Source: Verrucomicrobiota bacterium (lineage in GTDB: Bacteria > Verrucomicrobiota > Verrucomicrobiia > Limisphaerales > DSYF01). Taken from it: a stretch of DNA of 6,643 nucleotides. A model generated the notes under the pieces. The model had not been told where the DNA came from. It made no database searches and saw nothing but the letters and a program-made list of their open reading frames with translations. Both the position numbers and the translations under genes were made by a program. Every line of letters begins with the position of its first letter. Position 1 is the stretch's first letter. Positions 1 to 6,643 of the stretch are shown here, piece by piece. Location: the NCBI GenBank assembly GCA_025457725.1, contig JALOTU010000134.1, forward strand, positions 1 to 6,643, read 5' to 3'.

Positions 1-487
1 TTAAGCGTTCCTCGCCGTTCACAGCCTGGTCACCTTGCGCCGCCAGTTCGCCGGGATACACGTTAGCCAGTTGCACGGAGGCATTGCCATCCGGGAACGT
101 GAACCGGAAATAGCCGCACCGCTCAGCCGGCGTGAACTCCGTGCGAATCAGCGAATCGTCAAAACGCGTCGAGTAGTAGTAGGGTGTGGTGACTTCCTGA
201 TCCCACGCAGCGGGTGCGCCACTCGCACCTGGCATCAAGGCGAACAACTCGCCCAGGCGGTGTGAAATAATGGTGAGGGGGAACGAGCGGATCTGGTCGT
301 CCAGTTGATCCTTCCGCACGGGATAGACGCGCACCATGCTATTGGGCAGATGCACGGTCGGCCGGGTAGGTTCGAGCATGAGACCGACGCCGCCGATGGT
401 GGGGTCAACATATTCGACCTGGGCGAGAAGGCCCGGCACGGGCAGGAGCGAGCCGGCAGCAAGGAGAGGCAGGAGAATTCGTTTCAT
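1..487 (-). CDS. Exported GH92-like alpha-mannosidase, N-terminal part (cut by window edge)
   Basis: Reading from the ATG at 487 leftwards gives 162 codons with no stop before the edge, so this is the start of a longer gene; GH92 enzymes usually have roughly 700-800 residues. Residues 1-22 (MKRILLPLLAAGSLLPVPGLLA) form a signal peptide, with likely cleavage before Q23. The mature protein opens with VEYVDPTIGGVG, then LEPTRPTVHLPNSMVRVYPVRKD (about 38-60) and FPLTIISHRLGELFALMP (69-86). From memory this is the style of GH92 N-terminal beta-sandwich domains, which begin with a V(N/D)PxIG motif. Known family members are calcium-dependent inverting exo-alpha-mannosidases. The catalytic and calcium-binding residues lie in the missing C-terminal domain, so activity cannot be judged here. 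The start overlaps the stop of the GH71/99-like gene (ATGA), and the upstream sequence ACCTCACCCCT has no Shine-Dalgarno match. This fits translational coupling and fixes the start. Confidence 0.8.
   Translation of the reverse strand, partial: MKRILLPLLAAGSLLPVPGLLAQVEYVDPTIGGVGLMLEPTRPTVHLPNSMVRVYPVRKDQLDDQIRSFPLTIISHRLGELFALMPGASGAPAAWDQEVTTPYYYSTRFDDSLIRTEFTPAERCGYFRFTFPDGNASVQLANVYPGELAAQGDQAVNGEERL
484..487 (-). promoter_or_regulatory. ATGA stop/start overlap between the two hydrolase genes
   Basis: The TGA stop of the GH71/99-like gene (486 to 484) shares two bases with the ATG of the GH92-like gene (487 to 485). With no Shine-Dalgarno sequence in front of the second ATG, terminating ribosomes probably reinitiate here. 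The two enzymes would then be made together from one transcript. Confidence 0.8.
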
Positions 488-1824
488 AGGGGTGAGGTGG
501 CTTTGGCAGCGTGATTGGTTTGCAAGTAGATTTCGGCGGACACGGGCAGCTTGCCGCGCAGCATTTGGCCCGCCTGGCCCGTCAGCCAGAGATAGTGGTC
601 AGCGGGCACACCTTCGTAGGCGAGGAGCTTGGCCGGCGGGTCGGCCTGCGGCGGTTCATTGCTGCATTTGAAGATGGCCGTCCCCTCGTCGATCTCGTCG
701 AACATGGCCACATAAAGCATCTTCGCCCCGGATAGGATGGCGGTGCTGATCAGTTCGCAGTAGAAGCGACCTCCCTGCCTCGGGGTCTGGTTTATCGGAT
801 GGCGCCCACCGAATTCCTGCCGGCTGAGGTTATACCAACTGAATCCCGGATAGACACAGGGCGCATAGTCCAGATGCCGCTCGGCGCACCAAGCGAGGTC
901 GTCCTTGACATGGGATGCGAAGCGCGCCGCCTCGTTGTGCAGAAGGGGGGTGAATCGCTGCACCATCCAGGGCATGATGACGTCGGCTTTGCCCATGATT
1001 TCGTGGAGATAAGGGTCGGGCAGGCAGTCGGTCTTCAAGTCCCGGAAATAGGTTGGCACCCCGAGCATGACACTACAGCCGCCGTACTCCGGATCTTGCT
1101 TGAGGAAGTCGATCAGCTTGTCGAGACCGATGTCACGAATGTTGTAAGAGCGGTCGGGGAAGCCTATTCCCCAGATCGCGACCAGCGGTTTGTCTCGATG
1201 GTATAGGTAAGTTTGGTCGGTCCCCTGCGAGGTCAGCTTCAATTCATCCACCAGTTCTTTCCAGTCCTGGATTACCGAAGCGCAATCCTCGCCTTTGGCA
1301 TGCAGACCGGAGAGGTCATACATGACTGCCAGGGCGCGACCGTTCTGCCGGGCAGCCTTGAGCGCGTGTCCCAGGACGACGCGTCCATCGCGACGGCTGC
1401 GCTCGGTGCGGGTTACGTCGAAGAAGCGCTGCATGAAGACTCCATCAATGCCATAGTCGCGCAGCCAGCGGAAATGCAGCTCCACCGTGCTCCGGTCCCA
1501 GGAACTGAACACGCGCGCCGGCGTTCCATCGCGGTTGCGGAAGGGAGTGGGGTAAGTCTTTTCATATTCCGAGACATCGGGCCACAAATCCACCTTGAGG
1601 GAAACCGGCTCAAACTTGCCCCGCGTGCAGTAATGTCTCCAACCCCGCCCCGCTCCGTCACCCTCGGCCCGAAACCAGCCCTGATAACCGCACATGACCA
1701 GGCCTTGATAGGAAGAATACGCCGAACCGGCGCTATGTTTGGATGCCGTCCCGGCGAGGACTGACAGAGCTAGGAAACCGCAGAGGAAGACGAGAGTGAA
1801 GCTGGACCGAAGGATGGTTTTCAT
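484..1824 (-). CDS. Exported GH71/GH99-like glycoside hydrolase
   Basis: A 446-residue protein with a signal peptide at about residues 1-24 (hydrophobic LVFLCGFLALSVLA, then GTAS), so it should act in the periplasm or outside. There is no lipobox. GYQGWF (46-51), GDGAGRGWRHY (55-65), SSWDRSTVELHFRWLRDYG (107-125), DVIMPWM (281-287) and YPGFSWYN (325-332) are typical of the GH99/GH71-like TIM-barrel group. The segment FDEIDEGT (375-382) matches the family's NEWHEGT-type catalytic segment. E377 and E380 keep the spacing of the two catalytic glutamates of Bacteroides GH99 (E333 and E336 in BxGH99). True GH99 enzymes are retaining endo-alpha-1,2-mannosidases or mannanases. This protein belongs to the looser GH71/99-like set, so the exact substrate is uncertain, but the translationally coupled GH92 gene points to an alpha-mannoside. 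The ATG at 1824 is chosen because it directly precedes the signal peptide. The leader there reads CTCCCCCCG and has no Shine-Dalgarno sequence. Confidence 0.85.
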   Translation of the reverse strand: MKTILRSSFTLVFLCGFLALSVLAGTASKHSAGSAYSSYQGLVMCGYQGWFRAEGDGAGRGWRHYCTRGKFEPVSLKVDLWPDVSEYEKTYPTPFRNRDGTPARVFSSWDRSTVELHFRWLRDYGIDGVFMQRFFDVTRTERSRRDGRVVLGHALKAARQNGRALAVMYDLSGLHAKGEDCASVIQDWKELVDELKLTSQGTDQTYLYHRDKPLVAIWGIGFPDRSYNIRDIGLDKLIDFLKQDPEYGGCSVMLGVPTYFRDLKTDCLPDPYLHEIMGKADVIMPWMVQRFTPLLHNEAARFASHVKDDLAWCAERHLDYAPCVYPGFSWYNLSRQEFGGRHPINQTPRQGGRFYCELISTAILSGAKMLYVAMFDEIDEGTAIFKCSNEPPQADPPAKLLAYEGVPADHYLWLTGQAGQMLRGKLPVSAEIYLQTNHAAKATSPL

Positions 1825-2267
1825 CGGGGGGAGCTAGGGATCGTCACATTCCAAAACCACTGTTGATTCCTGTCCCTTAGGGGTTATTGGCATGTGTCAC
1901 TGTCAGGGTCTTCGGATTGCTTGCTTTCGTATTTTTGGCTCATCATTACTTGGGCAGAGTATGAAATATCCCGAGTTATTGTCGCAGGTGTAGCGTGCCA
2001 AAATAGGGGGGGAATCGTGCCAAAAGGCCGCTGTTCTCCACGGCTGACGGAGTTGGCCTCGTCTGCGGAGAAACACACTTACCACAAAGGCTCGGTCAAC
2101 TGGCGTGCCTGCCCTGATCTCCGCCGAAGGGCCGGATTCGGTCACCGGCGGCGTCTTTGGCTGAAACAGGTAGAACGGTTTGAATGATTCGTTTTATTTC
2201 TATGGTTCAGACGGATTTTTGTTTTGCTGGATGGTTGGTGTTCTGACGTTGGAAAGCTTGCTCCGGT
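1825..2267. promoter_or_regulatory. Intergenic region, presumed promoter region of the hydrolase pair
   Basis: These 443 bases separate the stop of the giant gene from the start of the GH71/99-like gene. Several small frames cross it, but none has a recognisable protein. It must carry the end of the upstream transcript and probably the promoter for the hydrolases. I see no convincing -35/-10 pair on the minus strand. A weak hairpin (ACGGC 2040-2044 against GCCGC 2027-2031) is followed on the minus strand by only four Ts (2025-2022), so it is at best a poor terminator. Other small features are a tandem hexamer TGTCAC/TGTCAG (1895-1906), alternative GC-rich hairpins within 2121-2153 (CCGCCG with CGGCGG, or GCCGG with CCGGC), and an AT-rich stretch at about 2180-2230. 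The most distinct element is the 10-mer pair listed separately. Confidence 0.5.
1994..2025. repeat. Direct repeat CGTGCCAAAA, two copies 22 bp apart
   Basis: Perfect 10-bp copies lie at 1994-2003 and 2016-2025, with start points 22 bp apart, about two DNA helical turns, so both present the same face. On the minus strand each reads TTTTGGCACG, which contains TGGCACG, the consensus -24 element of sigma-54 promoters. Neither copy has TTGC at the required -12 position, so a sigma-54 promoter is not supported. A paired operator site for a regulator of the downstream hydrolase genes is the simpler reading. The sites lie about 170-200 bp upstream of the hydrolase start codon. Confidence 0.5.
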
Positions 2268-5200
2268 TCATTGCGCCAATTCCCCCAGCACGGCATCGCG
2301 GTTGGTAAACGAACTGATGGTGCGCGCCACTTCGAGCGCCTCCGTCCGCATCCCGCGGCGCGCCAGGGCGCGGGCGGCGTGTGTGGCCGCTCCGTCACGA
2401 AAATTGAAGGAAATGATGTCGGCAAGCGCCTTTTTCGTCAGCGCGACCTCGCCGGCAACGGCAGCCTCCCGCGCCAGTTTTGCCAGCGCAGCATCCCGCT
2501 GGGTGACTGAGGAAATCACCTTGGCTGCCTCGTAGCGGGCCGCCAGCTCGCGCGATGTCGCCGGGGGGAGAGGCCGTGCGAATGCGGGTTGAGCCCCAGG
2601 AAGGGACGGAGCATCCCGCGCCACTCGCGACGGGTTTGATGCGAGCGGTTGGGCGGCGGGATTGGTGGGTGTTGTCGCTGAGTTGGCATTCAGCACTAGC
2701 TTGTAGCGCAGCTTCACGCCGCGCGGATTGTCACTGGTGCCCGCCAGTTGTAGAACGCCGAGAGTTCCATCTCGCGTCTTGAAGAAGTAGTTCACCGACT
2801 GACTCGGGTGAAGCATGCGGCGCGGACCCAAGCCGAAGCGCTCCATTCTTTCGGAGTCCTTCTGGCTCCTCTCCATCCTTGCGATGACCGCCTCCGACTG
2901 TGCGAGTGTCAGCGCATCGAGGTCATCCCAGCTCTCCGGGGTGGGACCATGAGCCAGCACCCAGATTCCCCCGATTGTCTCCAGGGTTTCCTGAGCGTAA
3001 ACAAAAAGATCGGCGCCGGTGGCCTTGGCCCATTCGGCAAACTGCTCTTTGCGGGTCACGGTCAGGTTGTCCCAAGAGAGCAGGTCGTTCCTGCCAGTCA
3101 CGGCATCGGCGAATTCCGGAGGCGGCATCAACATCGTTCCCGTTTCCAAATCCAGGAACCAATTCGTGGTTCCCGGAAACGCCAGCGGCACCAACCTCTC
3201 GATCACCGGGCCGAAGCCGAGTGAGGTCGTTTGCTGCGCGGTCGCGTTACCGGCTGAAGCCTGATCTGCGCGCGGCGGTGCCGGTCTAAACGCGATCCCG
3301 CTGATTTCCCCGCGCACCCATGGGGTGCGTTCGAGGACCAGTTCCTTCACCTGTTGCAATCGAGCCTTCGCCTCCGCTTCGGTGCCGTGAATGAGGGCGA
3401 ACCCTTTGGCCGGAGATCCACTGATTACGCCCGTGTGAAAACCCAGCATTTCGTCGCCGCCGTTCCGCCGCCGGGCGACCATCCGCAGAGCATAACGCTC
3501 CCGGTTCGCGTTGTGCATGACATCGAAGCGCAGCGCGCCCTGCTCATACCGCGGCTCGCTCCACAGGGCCATCACGCCCCGCCCCAGGTCACGCGTCTCC
3601 TTCGTGTTCACGTCATAGACAGAAACCGCCTCCCACGGGCCGCAGGCCACGGCTTCCCGGTAAATCACCGTGTCCGGCGGTTCGGCATAATAAACCAGCA
3701 AGGCGGAAGCCCGCTGCTTGCTGTTCCGTTCTCGCACCGTTGCCGTGGACTCCCATTCCGTGGGAAACGGCATGAAAGTGGAACTGGAGCTTTCGACAGC
3801 CATTCCCGACGGCGACTCGCGGCGGACGTAAACAAGATACTCGTTCTCTGGACGGATGGTAATTTCGGATCGCCTCGTCGGCGCCAGCTCGGGCAGGTCA
3901 ACAATCTCCACCGGCGCCTGGGCCAGCCGCGTGCCATCGGGCTTCCACCATTCCGTCGCGCCGCGCGGATTGCGCCCAACGGCCAGCACTTCGAGCGAAA
4001 CCCCGTTGGTCAGCGTAACCTGGTGGTTCTGGGTGGGGATCTGGGACGAAGGGGGCGTGATCACTCCAGGGGAGCTAACGGTGACGGTTGTTTTCTTGTC
4101 GAAGTAACCGGTTCCCATTTCACCAAGTTTCAAGATTTCTTCAACGCCGTCGGATCCAGGATGCGCGATTTGTATCATGTTGGTGCCCGCATTGAGCACT
4201 TCCAGCCGCCGCCCGCCAACGATCTGGATGTCGCCAATCCGAAACCGTGCATCGCTGTCGAAGTAGCCCGTTCCGTTCGGTCCGATCTGCAACTGCCCTT
4301 CCTTGCCTTCGGTGGTGACCGTCACAACGCCTGCCCCTGCGTTGGTCACGGTGTAGCGACCATCCTTGAATCCAACCTGGATCTTCACGGTTGGGGTGGA
4401 TGCTTCAGATGCCGGGGATTTGTTCAGTGCATTCAGAAGTTGACCGGTTTCAGCTTCACTGAAGTTGCCAACGATCTTCAACTCGCGCCCGACGACCATT
4501 CCCTTGACCGTCGGCGCGCTCAGAATCCGGCCCTGATGCACAATGGCAAAACGGCGTCCGTTTTTTCGATCCGTGACGCGGGCCAGCATTCGCGAGCCCT
4601 CGTCGGTCAGGTGGAGCGTGATTTCCGCGTTGCCCAACTCATTCGTTCCGACCGTGGCTGTGGCCACCGCCGCGTCGTCCAGGAACACCTCGCGCAGCAG
4701 CCGCAACCGGGTTTGCCCGCTGCGATCATTCGGATCGGGCAGTTCATCCACTGGCGCGGTGGAACGGTCCGGGGCGATCCAGCGGAATTGCAGCGTGGCG
4801 GATTTGGCTTCCGGCTTCGCGCCGGCTGACGCGGGAATGACTTCAACGCGGGTCGTTCGCCCCGGTTCCAGGGACACATTCCTGAATTCCACCCAACGGT
4901 ATGGCCGCACCTGAAATCGGAATTCCACGTGCCGCTGTATCGCGCCGTTCAACGAGAGCCCGGCAAAAGTCACGGTGGTGTTCCCCATGGTGTCCGAAAG
5001 CATCTGGTCCACATCGGAACCGACGTGTTCCGTGCCGTCCGCCTCGACCGCGACCAGCCGGAGTTCCATGTCCTTGATGGTGTGTGTGGCAGTAAGGCGC
5101 AGGGAGTCGTCTTTCGCCGAGGGAGTCAGAAAGGCGACCTCGCCGTGCGCGCTCGGTTGAGGTAATGGCGGGATGGCCCGCGCCTGTGCCTTTGCGATGG

Positions 5201-6643
5201 TTTCCCAAGCCCCTGATGCGATGCCGATTCGCACATTCGCCGTGGTTGCGGAACGCGGCTGCTTGGCGGAGATCATGGCCAGTTTGCCTCCGGCGCCCCC
5301 GCCGACGGGAAACGCTTTTCCCTCCGCCCATGTATTACGAGGTTCCAGTTTCCAAGTGGGGGCGGACGCGTTCGTCGGCATGTCGAGCAGACGGACGACG
5401 AGGGCGAACATCCGAAACGCGTCCGTCGAATTGCCGCTGGCTTCCGTCATAAACAACCCTTTCCCGGCGGGCGTCCCATCCGGCCGCCACCATGGTTCAT
5501 TGGTGGAGGGATAATGGGAGAGCGCCACCAACTCTACTGAGCCGACGGGCAACCGGGCGATGAACGGAGCGCGAGCGTTGCCTTCGCCGTTGACGACCCG
5601 CTCGATCACCGGACCGAAGGACATTTGCGCCGGCACCGCACCCGGACTCCGGTTCACTTTGGTGATCTGAAACGGTCGGTCGCTGGCCTCCCTTTGAACG
5701 GAGAGCTTGCAGGTCACGTTGGTGCCCGAGTCATCCAGGACGCTGACTTCCCAGCGTCGGTAAGCGCCGTTAGCTCCCGGAGCCGAAGCCATGAGGGTGC
5801 TATCAGGTCGCCAGAGACTGGTTCCACCCAGCAACGGCACTGCTTGATTATCGCGCTGGCCGATGCCCCAAGCCTGAATTCCAAAACGGTAGCCGAGGGC
5901 GTTCGTAAAAGCGAAACTCCGCATGTTTCCAAGCTTCTGCCACGCTTCGTATTCTGCGGTCTGCTGCCAGGCTTCCACGACTGCCAAAGGATTTGGAAAT
6001 GTCTGCGCTGGTCCGTTCGATCCTGCGACAAAGTTCAGCCTCGGATACGGCAATCCCAAATCATCGAAAGGCTTGGATGACGGCGGCGGCGGCACGGGCA
6101 AAGGCCCGCGCGACATTTCGTCTAGCGTGCTGACCTCAAACCGCACCTCTGAGAGCTGGCCTGAGCCGAGAACGAACCACCGTCCCTCGCCGAGATAATG
6201 AAACGTCACCGCCGCGTTGGTGAGGGTTTCCCGGATCGTGCCGCCTTCGCGCCGGGTCATGGCGTCGAACTCATACCGGGCTTGCGAAAGATCGTCCGAA
6301 ACCAGCGTGCGCGACCAGGCATTCCACCGATACCCGGCCTCTTGCAACTTCAGGTCGGTGCGCATTCCCAAGGCTTGCCGCACATAGCTGTTTTGTTCCC
6401 AGACGGGGCCGGTGGTTTTCGATGTGTTGCTCAATCGCCAGCCGGGCGTTGGCGATGACATGGGGAACATCAAGGACAACGCGGCCCCCAGACAGAGGAC
6501 TCCGCAAGCGCTGACAACCAACGCCGACCAGGCATTCCGCAGCCGTCGTCCGGCCAGATACTGGGTCAGAATGCAGATGCCGGTATCCAACGCCAGCAGC
6601 ACTGGCAGGATCAAAGCACCGTGCGAAATGATGCGGCCCAGGC
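2268..6643 (-). CDS. Giant membrane-anchored multi-domain protein, N-terminus outside window
   Basis: The frame is open from the right edge to the TGA at 2268-2270. The first possible start in the window is a TTG at 6614 (1,448 residues; numbering below uses it). The codons before it read LGRIISHGA without a stop and continue a hydrophobic segment, so the real start is probably off the edge. Membrane segments lie at about -6 to 19 and 29-51, with the arginine-rich loop RRLR (23-26) between them. By the positive-inside rule the loop is cytoplasmic and the remaining ~1,390 residues are exported. The ectodomain holds in order: a proline linker (171-178), FGPVIER (333-339), WWRPDGT (375-381), FRFQVRPYRWVEFRNV (565-580), a SecD P1-head-like domain (about 605-732), two GTGYFD modules (751-841), WWKPDGT (889-895), FGPVIER (1134-1140) with FLDLETG (1153-1159), an A/P/S/T-rich linker (about 1310-1355) and 33-residue helical repeats (1362-1448). 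No catalytic motif is visible. From memory, similar ectodomains occur attached to M56/BlaR1-type peptidases or sigma-factor-linked proteins in Verrucomicrobiota; this is unproven here. Confidence 0.8.
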   Translation of the reverse strand, partial: LGRIISHGALILPVLLALDTGICILTQYLAGRRLRNAWSALVVSACGVLCLGAALSLMFPMSSPTPGWRLSNTSKTTGPVWEQNSYVRQALGMRTDLKLQEAGYRWNAWSRTLVSDDLSQARYEFDAMTRREGGTIRETLTNAAVTFHYLGEGRWFVLGSGQLSEVRFEVSTLDEMSRGPLPVPPPPSSKPFDDLGLPYPRLNFVAGSNGPAQTFPNPLAVVEAWQQTAEYEAWQKLGNMRSFAFTNALGYRFGIQAWGIGQRDNQAVPLLGGTSLWRPDSTLMASAPGANGAYRRWEVSVLDDSGTNVTCKLSVQREASDRPFQITKVNRSPGAVPAQMSFGPVIERVVNGEGNARAPFIARLPVGSVELVALSHYPSTNEPWWRPDGTPAGKGLFMTEASGNSTDAFRMFALVVRLLDMPTNASAPTWKLEPRNTWAEGKAFPVGGGAGGKLAMISAKQPRSATTANVRIGIASGAWETIAKAQARAIPPLPQPSAHGEVAFLTPSAKDDSLRLTATHTIKDMELRLVAVEADGTEHVGSDVDQMLSDTMGNTTVTFAGLSLNGAIQRHVEFRFQVRPYRWVEFRNVSLEPGRTTRVEVIPASAGAKPEAKSATLQFRWIAPDRSTAPVDELPDPNDRSGQTRLRLLREVFLDDAAVATATVGTNELGNAEITLHLTDEGSRMLARVTDRKNGRRFAIVHQGRILSAPTVKGMVVGRELKIVGNFSEAETGQLLNALNKSPASEASTPTVKIQVGFKDGRYTVTNAGAGVVTVTTEGKEGQLQIGPNGTGYFDSDARFRIGDIQIVGGRRLEVLNAGTNMIQIAHPGSDGVEEILKLGEMGTGYFDKKTTVTVSSPGVITPPSSQIPTQNHQVTLTNGVSLEVLAVGRNPRGATEWWKPDGTRLAQAPVEIVDLPELAPTRRSEITIRPENEYLVYVRRESPSGMAVESSSSTFMPFPTEWESTATVRERNSKQRASALLVYYAEPPDTVIYREAVACGPWEAVSVYDVNTKETRDLGRGVMALWSEPRYEQGALRFDVMHNANRERYALRMVARRRNGGDEMLGFHTGVISGSPAKGFALIHGTEAEAKARLQQVKELVLERTPWVRGEISGIAFRPAPPRADQASAGNATAQQTTSLGFGPVIERLVPLAFPGTTNWFLDLETGTMLMPPPEFADAVTGRNDLLSWDNLTVTRKEQFAEWAKATGADLFVYAQETLETIGGIWVLAHGPTPESWDDLDALTLAQSEAVIARMERSQKDSERMERFGLGPRRMLHPSQSVNYFFKTRDGTLGVLQLAGTSDNPRGVKLRYKLVLNANSATTPTNPAAQPLASNPSRVARDAPSLPGAQPAFARPLPPATSRELAARYEAAKVISSVTQRDAALAKLAREAAVAGEVALTKKALADIISFNFRDGAATHAARALARRGMRTEALEVARTISSFTNRDAVLGELAQ
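2271..2531 (-). repeat. C-terminal 33-residue helical repeats (protein repeat)
   Basis: Residues 1362-1448 of the giant protein. The dipeptide RD recurs at 1373-1374, 1406-1407 and 1439-1440, an exact 33-residue (99-bp) period. Each unit reads roughly A-x-x-I-S-S/F-x-x-x-RD-x-A, followed by an alanine-rich helix and a glycine turn. This suggests a TPR-like or similar alpha-solenoid of three units. The third is short, as the stop falls inside its second helix. Such repeats usually bind other proteins. Confidence 0.65.
4092..4364 (-). repeat. Two tandem modules ending in GTGYFD (protein repeat)
   Basis: Residues about 751-841 of the giant protein. Copy one has NAG at 758-760 and GTGYFD at 781-786. 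Copy two has NAG at 808-810 and GTGYFD at 834-839. The offset is 50 to 53 residues, and both copies share the order V-x-NAG, beta-strand, GxxGTGYFD, T/R-rich strand. They are probably small beta-hairpin modules of an extracytoplasmic binding surface. The family is not recognised. Confidence 0.7.
4419..4802 (-). other. SecD P1-head-like domain inside the giant protein
   Basis: Residues about 605-732 of the giant protein. AEITLHLTDEGSRMLARVT (663-681), GRRFAIVHQGRILSAPTV (686-703) and IVGNFSEAETGQLLNAL (714-730) follow the order of the SecD periplasmic head: xFTLxxEGAxxFxxxT, GxxLAIVLDGxVxSAPxI and IxGxFTxxEAxxLAxxL. In SecDF this subdomain sits in the periplasm and helps pull proteins through the translocon. 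Here there are no SecD transmembrane helices after it and no SecY partner gene, so a translocase role is unlikely. The fold is probably reused for binding. Confidence 0.65.

Noticed and set aside
1213..1764. A 183-codon plus-strand frame opposite the GH71/99-like gene
   Set aside because: The opposite strand encodes a well supported glycosidase with signal peptide and catalytic motif. The plus-strand product shows no family features.
1980..2025. Sigma-54 promoter on the minus strand
   Set aside because: TGGCACG is present twice, but the -12 element TTGC is absent at the required spacing. After the second copy a TGC occurs about two bases too far away, and the first is followed by a C-tract.
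2022..2044. Rho-independent terminator for the giant gene
   Set aside because: The stem is only five pairs including one wobble, the U-run is four bases, and it lies about 220 bases past the stop codon. This is too weak to call.
2121..2153. GC-rich hairpins as a riboswitch or terminator
   Set aside because: The alternative short stems exclude each other and have no T-tract or conserved core. Chance pairing in GC-rich DNA explains them.
1884..2187. Small frames of 64-97 codons on both strands of the intergenic region
   Set aside because: They overlap one another on both strands, show no ribosome binding sites, signal peptides or familiar motifs, and have mixed composition. I treat the region as non-coding.
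3354..4829. A 491-codon open frame on the plus strand, inside the giant gene
   Set aside because: It is antisense to a frame with clear domains and internal repeats. Its product is rich in R, H, G and P with no recognisable motif, as expected for a shadow in GC-rich DNA.

Overview
The window looks like chromosomal DNA from a GC-rich, carbohydrate-degrading bacterium. My best guess is Verrucomicrobiota (subdivision 3, Pedosphaera/Limisphaera-like) or a relative in the PVC group. This is inference from three things: the style of the exported glycoside hydrolases, the lack of Shine-Dalgarno sequences, and a very large low-complexity ectodomain protein of a type I associate with that phylum. No RNA gene, mobile element or CRISPR array was seen. 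All three genes lie on the minus strand, so the order of transcription runs from right to left.

Right part (2268-6643): one huge open frame of more than 1,448 codons that runs off the right edge with no stop, so its true start is probably outside the window. It encodes two membrane segments followed by about 1,390 residues that should be extracytoplasmic. This ectodomain is a mosaic. It holds a duplicated FGPVIER motif, a duplicated WWxPDGT motif, a segment resembling the SecD P1-head subdomain, two copies of a module ending in GTGYFD, and a C-terminal helical repeat with an exact 33-residue period. Its function is not recognised.

Middle (1825-2267): 443 bases without a convincing gene. It contains two perfect copies of the 10-mer CGTGCCAAAA spaced 22 bp apart around a 7-G tract, and should hold the promoter of the downstream hydrolase pair.

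Left part (1-1824): a two-gene cassette with an ATGA stop/start overlap. The first gene encodes an exported GH71/GH99-like glycosidase with the expected pair of acidic residues (E377, E380). The second encodes the N-terminal 162 residues of an exported GH92-like exo-alpha-mannosidase and is cut by the left edge. GH99 endo-acting and GH92 exo-acting enzymes are known to work together on alpha-mannans and mannose-rich glycans, so the cassette probably releases mannose, or a related sugar, outside the cytoplasm. No link between the giant membrane protein and this cassette is shown beyond shared strand and proximity.
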